Source of the DNA: Prinia subflava
Lineage: Eukaryota > Chordata > Aves > Passeriformes > Cisticolidae
Assembly (NCBI RefSeq): GCF_021018805.1
Contig: NC_086258.1
Coordinates: forward strand, 18,878,692 to 18,942,691
DNA: 64,000 nt
Reading direction: 5' to 3'
The notes below the pieces were generated by a model. It ran no database searches and had not been told where the DNA came from. It saw nothing but the letters and a program-made list of their open reading frames with translations. Below, piece after piece: positions 1-11,200 of this stretch (the first letter of the stretch is position 1; each line of letters begins with the position of its first letter). The position numbers were made by a program, and so were the translations under genes.

Positions 1-345
1 TTTCAGGGGCTGCGAGCCTGAACGGCTCCGCTCTGCTCGTCTGTGTCCCTTGACAGAGACGGCTCTGAGCGCATCCCCTGCCACGGGCTCTCCCTCCAGC
101 AGCTCAGCGGGGTTAGAGAGTTATTGCTCAGCCTGTTTTTACACCTGGCCCGATGCCACGGGGGAAATAACTTTATTTTGGGAGGTGGTTCCCAGCTGCT
201 GCCTGCCCTGCTGGCTCAGGAACAGGGTTTCTCTCCATGATCAAGTGAGGCCATGGGGGGAGGACAATCGTGTTCTTCTTTCCCGGATCTGCCATCCTAA
301 TTGCATAGTTTGCAGTTGAATAAATGCAAACAACCATCACTGTTT
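1..345 (+). other. UBE2O: Probable 3' UTR end of a gene entering from the left, likely UBE2O
   Basis: No convincing coding exon is visible here. A canonical AATAAA lies at 319-324 on the plus strand, so a plus-strand transcript probably ends near 340. In human 17q25, UBE2O lies next to SPHK1 and converges on it, and SPHK1 here is on the minus strand. A plus-strand UBE2O 3' end is therefore expected. The identity rests on gene order only, because no UBE2O protein sequence is inside the window. Confidence 0.35.
319..324 (+). terminator. Polyadenylation hexamer AATAAA
   Basis: An exact AATAAA in a moderately AT-rich stretch on the plus strand. It is the likely poly(A) signal of the transcript entering from the left. 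It lies about 580 bp from the convergent SPHK1 signal. Confidence 0.4.
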
Positions 346-905
346 ACTCTTCTGCTTTGTACTTGAGCGCTGAAAATGAGGTTTAATTACTGCAATTTTA
401 TACCAAAGAGGCTGAGTAATCCCCCCCAGGCAAGCCCCAGGGCAGAGACCCGTAGCAGGGCTCCAGCTGGCCCCGCACAGCCCGAGAAAAGGGATGCAAG
501 AGCCCCCCAAAGGGCCCCTGCTGCAGGCAGAAAGCCAAACCCAACTCTTACGACCCCTCCTTGAGCCTCTTTCATGAGCCCTTCCCTGCTGTCACTCAGA
601 GGCACCGAACTTTCCCCAGGATGTCCCCAAGTGTCACTGCAGGCCTGAGCTCCCCGGATAGGATCAGCCCCCGGTGAGAGGCTGAGCAGGGAGGCATCAC
701 TGCACCCCAAACTCGGGGTGGCTGGTGGCAGCAATGCTCCGTGTCCTGCGTCCTCAGCATCTCCCCTGGGCCATGGGTGAGCCCAGCCCCTGACAGCAGC
801 CGTGAGCTCGGATTCAAAACCCAGGAAGGATATTTTGGTTTGGTTTAGGGGTTTTTTTCTTTTTTTTTTCTTTTTTTTTTTCCTTTTTTTTGCAAACGCT
901 AGATA
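346..905. other. Gap between two convergent 3' ends, with a poly-T tract
   Basis: I see no gene here. A T-rich homopolymer tract (about 850-890) lies just beyond the SPHK1 poly(A) signal. Read on the minus strand it is an A-rich run downstream of the likely cleavage site. Confidence 0.5.
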
Positions 906-911
906 TTTATT
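906..911 (-). terminator. SPHK1: SPHK1 polyadenylation signal
   Basis: TTTATT on the plus strand reads AATAAA on the minus strand, about 475 nt past the SPHK1 stop codon at 1386. A second candidate lies near 980. This gives SPHK1 a 3' UTR of roughly 0.5 kb. Confidence 0.5.
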
Positions 912-1385
912 TTGTATTTCTCACAAGAATAAACTCCGCTTCTACAGGAAGCTTTGGGTAGAAACATTCTTTAAAAAGTCGGTTTATTGTATTAGATCTA
1001 TTGGTCCAGACCCTCCCTGGGGGTGGCGCTGGCTCCGGGGCGGGGACACAGCAATGCCACCGTGTGCGTCCGAGCCGGGGAGGGGACGGGGCTGTGCCGG
1101 CGCAGCCGCCTGGGGGCCGGGACCTCGTACCAGGACAAAACACGCTGGCATCTCGCCGGCACCGAGTACCTGATGGGGCTTGTGGCTCATCTTTGGAACA
1201 GCACCGGTGGCTGTCCCAAGGGGGGGGTAAAGCTAAGCGTGGGGGCAAGCGAGGGGATGAGCCCCACGCCCCCCCAAGACCTATTGCTATGGAAGGAGGG
1301 GTTCCTGAGTGGGAGGAAGGCTCTGCCACCCTGGCGCCGGGCCGTGCCGGCAGCTCAGCGCCGCAGGGAGGGCGAACGGGGGGGC

Positions 1386-4300
1386 TCAGGAGCCGCTGAG
1401 GACGCGGCAGAGGCGGGCGTGGACCTGGCCCTGCACGGGCTCGCAGGCCAGCGCCTCCCCATCCACTGTCATGATGCCCGCGGCCACCCGCGGCTCCAGG
1501 CGGAACGCCCGCACGGGGACGTAGCACAGGTGGGGACAGTTCAAGTCCAGGTGAGTCCCCCTGGACATGGCCAGGAAGAGCTTCAGCAGCGTCACGCGGC
1601 TGATGCCGGCCTTCATGTAGAAGAGGTGGATGCAGCCGTCGTGCAGCCGCGCCGCCGGCGCCATCAGCAGGTTGGTGCCCAGGTGGGACTGGTAGATGGC
1701 GTAGACCAGGACAAACTCCTCCTCGGGCACCACGGTCCAGTGCGGCGGCACGGGCTGGCCCAGCGGCGCCAGCAGCGCGTCGGGCGGCAGCGAGGCGGGC
1801 GCGTCCGTCCCCGCCGGCTGCGGGATGTGCCCGTTGGTGACGGGCGCGGGGGCGCCCCGGGCTCCCGGGGAGCTGCCCTGCTCCGCGGCCATGGGCAGGT
1901 AGGACAGGCGGCCCTGGTACACCCTGAGCTTGGCCAGGCACTGCAGCGTGCCCAGGGTGAAGCGGGCGCTGCCCAGCCAGCGGTACTTCTCGCTGTCGAT
2001 GTCCACGTCCGAGATGAAGCCCCAGCCGAAGCCCAGGAAGGAGAAGAAGCGTTTGCCCGAGGCCGTGCTCAGCGACACCAGGTCCATCTGCGTGTGCAGC
2101 CCCTTGCACAGGATGAAGGTGCAGTTCGTCAGCAGCTTTTTCTTGGCAACGTGGTCGTAGCTGTGAGGGATGGAGAGGGTGAGTTTGGAGCTCAGGACAC
2201 CTCCTGCTGCCCCAGCATCCACCTGCAGACCTCACCCTTGTGTCGTGGTTGGGACATGTCCCAGCTGGGTGACAGTGTCCCTCAGGAACAGCTGCTGGGA
2301 GTAGTTTTGCTGGGAATGGGAAGGATAACCCAGTTCCTGAAAGAGGGACCTGAGTCAGGGCAATCCTGGGACCCCACACCTTGGGATTGGCTGTGCCTGG
2401 GGTGGATCCTTTGGGTTAAAGCTTTACCAGTCTCTGAGCCCAGAGAAAGGGAGTGGGGGGAGTAGGACACACAGGGATTAATCCCCTGCTCACAGCTGGG
2501 CTGTGCTGCACAGCCTGTGGGGAGTGAGGACCCTGCCAGGCACCCCTGGGCATCCCAGCACCCTTCCCTGGGCTGGAGCCCCACACAGCCTCTCTCTTCC
2601 CTCATCCCCGCCTGGCTTCAGTGCAGCCCTGCAGGGGACAGTGGGTGTCCCACGGGGCTGGGACTCACCCTGCATAGTAGTTGATAGAGGCAGCCAGGGC
2701 ATTCCCAGAGCCTCCTGGCAGGATACACAGCGGCTTCTTCATGGCCTCCCTCCAGTCTGGACGCTCCATCAGCCCATTCACCACCTGGAGGGATGAAGGA
2801 GCCTGTGGTATCCAATGGTCCCAGTGGCCCCTGCCCAGCCTGGGGGGAGCAGAGCCCAGGGAGCTCCTGCCCAGGGCAGGCCAGAGGCGATGGCTGCTTT
2901 GCTCCAAGCTTGGTGCCATCTCTCCTTTGCCATTGCCTGTCTGTGACTCAGAGCTTGGCTCCTGCCCCAGGCACCCCCTTCTCCCAGTGCCCTCACCTCG
3001 AAGAGCAGCCCGTCCCCAGACATGACCACCAGTGTGTCCCACTGCGACAGGTCCTCATCTCGCACCTTCTCGTGAGCGTGGTGGGGCCTTTCTGTTGGGG
3101 AAAGATTTGGAGCATCACCCTCCACCCCTCTGCCCTTCCTGCAGCCACCCCCAGACAGTGACCCCAGCCCCAGATGGTGACCCCAGCCCCAGATGGTGAC
3201 CCCAGCCCCAGATGGTGACCCCAGCCAGGGATGCAGGAGGCAAGGCAGTCACTCCTCAAGTCCAACCTCTAGGACCCAGAGCTGTGCTGATGCACAGACT
3301 CAGAGGCCCTTGGAGGAACCCGTCCCCAAATTCCCATGGAAGGGAGAAAGAGGAGGAGGAGGAGCTGCTCATGGACTCACCAGTGATGAAGACAGTGGTG
3401 GCAATGTCTGCCTCGGCCAGCATGGGCTGCACCACTGCCTGGAAGTCATCAAGGGCACGGCCAGAGCCGCTCTGAGGGTTCAGCAGCACCAGCGCGTGGC
3501 AGGGCCGGGGCAGCACCCCATAGCTGTCACCTGGGGGGGACAGGGGGCTCAGGGTGCTGGGTTGTGGCCCTGCCCTGGGAGGGCTTTGCCAGCCAGGGCA
3601 GCATTTGCAAAAACCAAAAGGAGAAGGGGGACTGGCCCTCCCCCATCCTCACAAACCCCCTGGGCTGCATCTCTACCCAGAGGCAACAGGGGTGAGCAGG
3701 GACGAAGGGTCCCTGCTGGGAATGCTGAGGAGGTGGCACAGACAGGACACAGGGCCACAGGGTCTCCCTTGAGCTCTCCTGCAATCAGCAGAGATGTTCA
3801 CACCCAGGAAGGAGCCCTGCAGCCCTCCAGCCATGCCACAGTGTGGGGATGAGAACTCCAGGAACCAATTCCCCACATGCACCCCGATGGAGCGGGGCCA
3901 GGACAGACAGTTGTGCTGGCAGACGGACGCTCCTGCTTCCCCTGCTCCCCACGGGGCTCAGGTTTCGCCTTCGAGGGCCTCGGCAGGGCTGTAATTACAA
4001 GCCTGGCAGGGGTCCCATCCCTCTCTCCCAGTTGCTTCCAGCCTCTCCTTCCCTAAGGCCAGTGGTCCCCATGCAGGGGAACAGGGGGAGGCCACTGAGC
4101 TTCCCTGTGAGGGAGGTACGGGGAGGAGGAGGAGGGCAGGAACCCCGGGTGCTGCTGGGCACCCCAAGCCCTGAAGGGAGGAAAGGCAGAGGTCTCAGGC
4201 TCCCCCAGTGCCTCTGGAGATCCCTGGCTCTGCAGGGGGGAGGCAGTTTTGGGGGTTGTTGGGGATGTCTCCACCAGCTCCGTGCCCCCTGAGCTGTGAC

Positions 4301-7300
4301 CTGGGCCCAGGGGGCTGTGGGTGCCCAGCACTGCTGCACCTGCTGAGTCAGCAGGAAGAGCTGCTGAGTCAGGACAGCAGAGGCCTCTCCCAGCGCTGTC
4401 CTGGGCCAGGAACCCCCTCTGACCCCCATTGCACTGGGGGTGCCCCCACCTCACCTCCACACGAGCAGTGATTTGAGCTGGGGTTCTCCAGCTAAACCCC
4501 TCCTGCCACCCACCGTGGGGACAGGTGAGTGTGGGGCCATGGAGGACACCACCTGTGTCACCTCCCCTGGGTGACATCCAGCATCACACCACTCATGTGC
4601 TCCATGAGCTCCACAAGCTGCTTGGAGGGAGGTGGGACTGGAGCATCCCATCTCAGTGCCTGCCCCAGCCCTGGGAGCACACAGAGCTCTGCTGACTTCA
4701 TCACCACCAGGATTATTTCCTGGCCCCACGGATGGACCCAGTGGTTCTGTCACCCTCCAGGACACGTCCTTGTCCCCTCGCCAGCTGCTTGGGACCTGCC
4801 ACCAAGTCCACAGCAGAGATCTGGCTGTGAGAGCCCCACACCTCTGGGTGCTGCCCAGGGCCAGTGGCTCTCCTCACCACCACCCTCCCCAGCCCCTTAT
4901 CAGTGGGCTCCAGACCCAGGGGCCAGCTGCCCTCGGGGAAAGCAGAGAAGCACCCAGAGCAGAGGCCACTCCAGCTTGGGTCAGGGACAACAAAAAGCAA
5001 CCCCAGGTCTGGGCTGACCCTGCTCGGAGCCCTTTGGAGCTTTCCCTGGTCCCCAAAAGCACCAAATCTCCCACAAGCAAATGCAGACAAGTGCCCACGC
5101 AGGGTTTGAGCCCAAGCTCCAGCTGCTTTCTCTCTGGGGGACTTTTCTCTCTCTTTCCCCCCTCAGGCCCTGGTAATTGAAAAGCAAAAGCGAAAGGCAC
5201 TTCAAAAGCCTAAATGCAGTTTTTAACCTCGCAGTGTTAACCAGGCACATTATTTCTCACACACACATGGAGCTGCAGCCCAGTCTTGCCTAAAAATCCT
5301 GCCCAGACCTGTGGATGCTGCCCTGTGGCCTCCTCTGGGCAGCAGGGAAAGGCTGGGACCCCGAGGATCAGCTCCTTGGCTGGAGGTGGAAAACAAACCC
5401 TGCTCAGGGCACAGAGGGATGCCACGGCTCCCTCCCAAGGGACAGATTGCTGGTGCCAGGCTCTGAGTAGTGACAGGAGTGATCCCAGTGTGGGACTGGT
5501 GACAACAGCAGCACCAGGCTCAGCCCCATGGTGGAACTGGAGGGTGCTGGATCAGAGCTGGAGCCCAGCAATGGTGATGCACGGGGAGACAGATTTCAGC
5601 AGCATCCTGACCCATCCAAGCCTTCCTGTTGCACAACACCGGCCAGTCCCTGGCATCCCAGCAAGATTCCCCTTCCCAGCACAGTGTGGTCGCTTTCAGC
5701 CTCAAATGCTGAGTGGAGCAGAATCTGAGTCAGCAGGAGGAAGGGGCTCCAGCTGCTGCCACAAACTCTGCTCCACTCCCTCTGCCCACATCCTCCCATG
5801 TGATGTGTCCTGGCTGTGCTCAGGCCAGGACCACACTGCCACAGCTCCGCTGTCTGCAGCCCAAGCCAATCCACTGCATCCCTGCATCCTTCTGGAAACT
5901 CTCTGGGAACAAAGGGCAAGCTTGCCAGGCAGAATAAGGCTGGGGCTGAGCTTCCTGGGGCTGGATTTCCCTTTTGGGACACAAGCCTGGGGGAAGTTTG
6001 TTCCCTCCTGGATAGATGCAGTTCGGGACAAGCTGCAGGCAGCCCCAGCTTTGGGGTTATCAGCTGCTGAGGGACTTTCTGTTTATCCCTTGGGGTGAAA
6101 CAAGCAGGGGGAGTCATCCTTGCTGTAGCATTCCAAAGGGCTTTTATCCCACAGAATGCTGGAGCTGCGACAGCACCAGGATGGGATTGCTGGTGGCTCC
6201 CCAGGTCCCCTTCTACGGGGACAAGGTGACAGGACTCTGTGCACGGACTCAGGCTCAGCTTCCCAGCACGGCCTTATCAGCGCTGCCCAGGCCTCTCGGC
6301 CGCACGTGCGAGCGCAGGGTGGGGACCAGGGGCATTTTTATCTCAGCCCCAAACTGAGGGAGGAGGATTGCAAATCCTGATGGCCCTCAGTGAGAAAAGT
6401 GACTGCAAAATTCTGCACTGCCTTCTCCCATCCTCCTTCCCCCCGCTCCCCTGAGGTGCTCCTGCCCCAGCACCCTCGCACCGCCTGCTCACAGGACGAG
6501 GGCTGGAAAACGCTTGGAGACTTCCAGCTGCAGAGTTCAGGCTGGAAATAGAGTTGGGGAACTGGTTCTGCCCTTACCCCACTCCACTGGATTTTTTTGT
6601 AATTCTTTAGGAAGGGAGACACAGAGTTGTTTTGTAGCTGCAGGTCATGTAAAAAAAAAGAGTTGCATTTTAAAACCCAAGCAAGGAAGAGCTGGGCTGA
6701 ATGTGATTTGACAGGATCCCTCTAACCGCATGTCTCTTAATTTCCAAGTCTGATCAGAGCGACTGGACAGCCAAATAAATGAAGTAGTGCATATAATTGA
6801 ATCTCTGCTCAGATGTTCAACTATCTGCCAGCTCGCCCTGCCCTGCCTGCAGGAGCTGGGGAATGCGGCCCCCCAGCAGCACCCTCCCCTTCCAGACACT
6901 GACAGCTCCTGAGGGGAGCAGGATCACAAACACAGACCCTGCCAGGCTGCCCTGAGATCCCGCTGGACCACGGGGGTCCCGGGGGGATCTGCCTGTCCCC
7001 AAATCCCAAGTGATGGATGGGACCTGCTGGGGACAGTGCCTGGCTCCCGTCCTGCCTGCGTCAGCAATGATTACTTTTTTTTCCTTGGATCATGCTGCCC
7101 TTTGGAGCTTTGGAGTTATCGAACGGGAGGAATGGGGGGAGGGGGAAGGGGGTGTGTGCGAAGGGCCCCCATAGTGTGACCACATCCCTGCTGCCCCTTC
7201 AAATTAAGGGTGAAAGGGAAGAGAAACAGCCGACACCCCCCCCCACCCCCACCCCGGGGCTGCCAGCGGGAATGTCCCTGTCCCCCCAGACTCGGGGGAG

Positions 7301-7959
7301 GTGCGGGGAGGGGGTGTCCGAGTGACCCCACGGGGGCGCGGGTCACCCCCCGCCCGTGTCCTCCCGGTGCCCCCGAAACCGACCCCGCGCAGCGCCCGCG
7401 GCTCGGGCACGGCCGTCCCGAGCGAGGCCCGGCGGCGGAGCGACCCCGACCCCGACCGCGACCCCGGCCCGCCCCGGGCCCCGGCGGAGCCGGCCCCACG
7501 GGGAAGCGGCGCCGGGCGGGCGCGGGGGGCCCGGCACTCACCGTCCTGCGCGGGCACGGCGGGCACGGCGAGCTCGCGGATGCGGCGGCTCCAGGCCTGG
7601 GCGATGCGCAGGTTGCCCTCGGCGTCGGGGCCCCGGGAGACGCGGAAGGTCCGCTCCAGGCGCTGGCGGGCGGGCGGCCCCCAGCGCGGCCCCCGCAGCG
7701 GGTAGCACACCAGCGAGAAGCAGGCGGCGGCCGCGGCCGCGGGGAAGGCGGCCGAGCCCACGCAGTCGGCCAGGCGGAGCGCGGCGTCGGGACCGGCCGA
7801 GCCGCCCGAGCAGCCGCCGGCACGCCGCACCTGCAGCTCCCGGGCCGTCAGCGACAGCGAGCAGGCGGCGGCACCGGGGGCCGGCCCCGCGCCGAAGATG
7901 CCTTGGAGTAGCACCGGGCCCCCGCCGGGCTCCGGGGGAGCGCGGCGGCCGGCGGCCAT
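1386..7959 (-). CDS. SPHK1: Sphingosine kinase 1, five coding exons, with SPHK2-like N-terminal extension
   Basis: SPHK1 phosphorylates sphingosine to sphingosine-1-phosphate using ATP. Coding exons on the minus strand are 7959-7542, 3530-3381, 3091-2997, 2784-2669 and 2160-1386. All introns are GT-AG, the phases match, and the total is 517 codons plus stop. The diacylglycerol-kinase-like catalytic fold is clear: LVLLNPQSGSGRAL (nucleotide loop), VMSGDGLLFEVVNGL (with the catalytic Asp of SGDG), LPGGSGNALA, then LLTNCTFILCKG and WGFISDVDIDSEKYRWLG, and near the C-terminus VDGE and VQGQVH. The protein is longer than human SPHK1 (384 aa) because exon 1 encodes about 139 residues upstream of the catalytic core. 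That part resembles the PH-like N-terminus of SPHK2 (VLLQGIFG..., SLSLTARELQVRR). I call it SPHK1 by synteny with PRPSAP1. I chose the ATG at 7959; an in-frame ATG at 8061 would add 34 residues but lies in an AT-rich element that may be promoter. Confidence 0.93.
3158..3226. repeat. 19-bp tandem repeat, about 3.6 copies, SPHK1 intron 2
   Basis: The unit GTGACCCCAGCCCCAGATG is repeated head to tail with almost no divergence. It is a short GC-rich minisatellite between SPHK1 coding exons 2 and 3. No function is visible. Confidence 0.85.
3531..7541 (-). other. SPHK1: SPHK1 intron 1 (4.0 kb)
   Basis: The long first intron holds no additional exon that I can support. Candidate regulatory content includes an IRF-like run GAAAAGCAAAAGCGAAAG at 5179-5196. 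An AT-richer stretch lies at 6560-6830. The rest is ordinary GC-rich avian intron. Confidence 0.7.
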
Positions 7960-8270
7960 CGGCGGAGCGGGCGCGGAGCGGAGCGGGAGGCACCGGGGAG
8001 CGCCGCCCGCCGCCGCTCGCTGCTGACGCCCGGCGATGGCAGGCGGGGCGGCCCCATTCATAAAAATTTAACCCACCCACCCCCCCGGCCACCTCTTCCC
8101 TCGCCGAGGGGGCCCGTCCTGGGGCTGGTCCGGGCCCCCCCTCCACCCCCCGCCAGCTGCCTCAGTTTCCCCAAGCGCCGCCCCGCGCTCCGGGCAGTTC
8201 TCCGCGGGGGAACCGGCTCTGCAGACGGGCGGGGGCAAAGCGACGCCGTGGGTTTTCCGCGGGTGGTTCT
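7330..8270 (-). promoter_or_regulatory. SPHK1: SPHK1 CpG island / promoter and first exon
   Basis: This interval is very rich in G+C and CpG and spans the first coding exon and its upstream flank. The only AT-rich interruption is CATAAAAATTTAACC around 8058-8075, about 100 nt upstream of the chosen start codon. The transcription start should lie inside this island; its exact position is not visible. Confidence 0.65.
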
Positions 8271-11200
8271 GCGCTGCCGGGGGTGGGTGTCTGGCGTGGG
8301 TGCTCTCGCGGTGCTGGGGATGGCAAGGAACAGACCCACGGCCACGCCGGGAGAGGGGAGGCAGAGCACCCGGCAGCCACCCCCGCCCCAGTTCCTGCAC
8401 ATCGTTCCCAGCACGGCAGGGATGCGTGCTGGCAGGTGTCCCTGGAGCCCCCACGTTGGACTGAACAGCGTTTCAGCGTTTTAATACCATTTCTGCATCT
8501 CTCCAAGCACGAGAGGAGTGAAGCAGGGGCCTGGAGAAATCGAGGCATGGCGAGGGGTGAGGACAGTTGGCAGACGGCGGGGGACACTTCCAGGAGGGAG
8601 GATGGAGAGGGATGATGTCCTGCCCTTTACTGGTGGCTTGCCATCAGGTATCCGTGGAGTTTGGGGGTTGCTATGGGCATGAAGCCCCATGGAGGGAGGT
8701 GGGCTGTGCTGTGAATCCCACCTTGGGGCACAGAGCTCTGGGGACAGAGCCCAGGGGACAGGTCTGGAGGGTGCCAGCAAGGCTGGGAGCTGCTTTGTGT
8801 TCACGGCAGCTGGCAAAAATCATTGACAGCAGTTTTTGCTGGCAACAGAACTGACCTCACCCTCCCAAGGGACTGCTGGGCTCCAAGGGGTCTGGCCCAG
8901 CTCAACAAGGATTTTTTTTTGCCAGCCAATTCCCCATGGCTGTAACTCTGTCCTAACCTTGAGCTTGCACCTCAGGGAGGCATCACTCCTCACACTTAGG
9001 GCAGTTTAATTAGCACTGAGCCCTCTGTCCCTGCTTAAACCTTCTGGAACTGGCCAAGAAATTGCAGGGAGGGCATGGGATGACCAGCTGGGCAGATAAC
9101 ATGGTTGATTTTGGTTTTCCTTGAGCAGACCTATGAGGAGAGCCATGACACAGTCCAGCGTTTGTAAACAGCCCCGAGGTTCCTCAGCAAGGTGTCATGG
9201 GAGGAAATAGCTGGATGCCGAGGAGTGCAGCGTCCTGACCTGCCCCTCACCCTTCTCGGTGACTAACCCGCTCCCAATTTCCGCTCAGGAAGGCATGAGT
9301 CGTGTTGGGAGGATGTGAGAGCAGCTGTCCCACTGCTCCTGGCAGGTGCCATGGGACGATGAGGCTGCTTTGGGCTCTGTCCTCACCATGCTACATCCGT
9401 CCAGGGCTCTGTGCCCCTGTGCCACAGGGATCCCCCTTTGTCCTGCCAGCCTGTGCTTAAAATAGGAGTGGAATGCCAGGCTGTTCTGGCCATGCTGGTG
9501 CTGTGGGAAAAGGGGCTGAGAGTGGCTTTGTTGTGAGGTGTTAGGGCTGACAATGGGTGCAGGAAGGGTTGGGGAAGGGCTGCGCATGGTGGGGATACCA
9601 AGGGCTGGGGGCTGCAGACAGGTTTGTTTCAGATGGGGAATGGGACTGGCACAGGCTCAGCCTCTGTGATGGCAGGGGAGACACAGACAGGGCTTTTCCA
9701 TCTCACTGCTGGTCTGTGGGGACTTCCCAGAAGACTGACCTGATGCTGTATCACCCTTGGATGGCCACTCCATGCCGTGACCAGCGTGGTGGCCACCATC
9801 AGCCCCAGGCAGGACCCTTTGCTCTCCACAGCCACAGGCTGATTCAACCCGGTCCCACACAGACACCACTTGTTTGCCTCCAGATGTGATGTCTAACGCA
9901 GAAATGGGATCACTTCCTTCCCCGTGCTGATAACCAGTCGTTTGGGGCTATCTTAATTATGAGAGCCTTAACGAGGCCCCTCGACCCCAAGGGCAGCCCG
10001 AAGGGTGCTGAGCAGCTGCCAGGCTGCGGGCAGGCCACTGCTGGTCGGGTTTGTCCTGACGGGCTCCATTCCCGCCCGCACGGCGCTGCTCAGGCCGGCT
10101 GCGTGGGAGGGAAGTGCCAGGATGCGACGTGGGGATGTGGCACGGAGCCACTGTGATGGGGGGACAGCCTGTGGGGAATCCCCCCACTTCCTTCCTCACT
10201 GCAAAGGGGACTCGCCCATGGAGCAGAGCATCCACTCCAGCCACGACCACCAGTCTCCCTTCAAACACCCCTCCTGCTCCCTTCCCAGGAGGAGCCCTGG
10301 CGTATCCCAGACTCCACAGACATCATTTGGTGGAGAAGGTTTGTATATTTGAAGCACCGTGCCCTGGGTTTGGGGAAACTGAGGCAGAAAAAGCAGACAA
10401 GGATTCTCTTGAGTTGTGTGAGAAGCTAAGGGTTAAATACAGCAATAACCTCCCTCAGCTCCCTCCAGCCCCGGGCTCCTCCTGCTCCTGCCCCTCGCTG
10501 CTGGAGGAGCTGATCTGCACTGGGAGTTATCCTGGAGGAAGAAAAGCACAGAGCCTGGGGGCTTCCCAAGCCTTCCATAACCCTTCATGCCCCCGGGGGC
10601 TGCAGCAGAGACCCGGTGCCAGGCTCTCGGTGCCAGGGCAGGCCCGGATTTCAGGGTCCCACTGCCACATGACAGCCCCGGAGGAGGTGTGCAGAGGACG
10701 TGCCTCTGTTGCAAGATGAACTGCAGCGTTTCCCTTCGAGGCACACAGCTCCTCCACATCCCTGCCGGCAGCCACCCGGGGACGGGAACGGGAGGGGGAT
10801 GCACTCCTCCCGAATCCATCTCTTTTAGCATCGCTCCCACTGCTGAAGGTACATGTCTCAAGGTGGAGCCAGAAATAGCGCGGCTGGCGCTGCATCGGGG
10901 CTGGCAGGGCTGCAGGCTTGGCAGGGGGACAGGCACCGACTGCAGCAGTGGGAACTTTCCAGGCAGCTCCTGTGGGAGCGGCCGGTGCCAGGATGGAGCC
11001 CTTTCCATGCAGACCCAACCCCCGGACTACGGATCAGCCCTGAGGCTGGGGCTGACACGGGGGGCCAGCACAGAGCAGGAGGGAACAGAGCTAACAGAGA
11101 GATCTCCTGGAGGAGTGACTGGGAACAAATCCCACCTGAGCTAGGACACAGGTCTGGGCTCTGCCACTGATTTGCTGCAGAACTCAGGAAAGTGGTTGCA

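Noticed and set aside
907..2379. 490-aa minus-strand and 480-aa plus-strand open frames across 0.9-2.5 kb
   Set aside because: They are shadows of the SPHK1 last exon in other frames, produced by high GC with few stops. The true frame is fixed by the kinase motifs.
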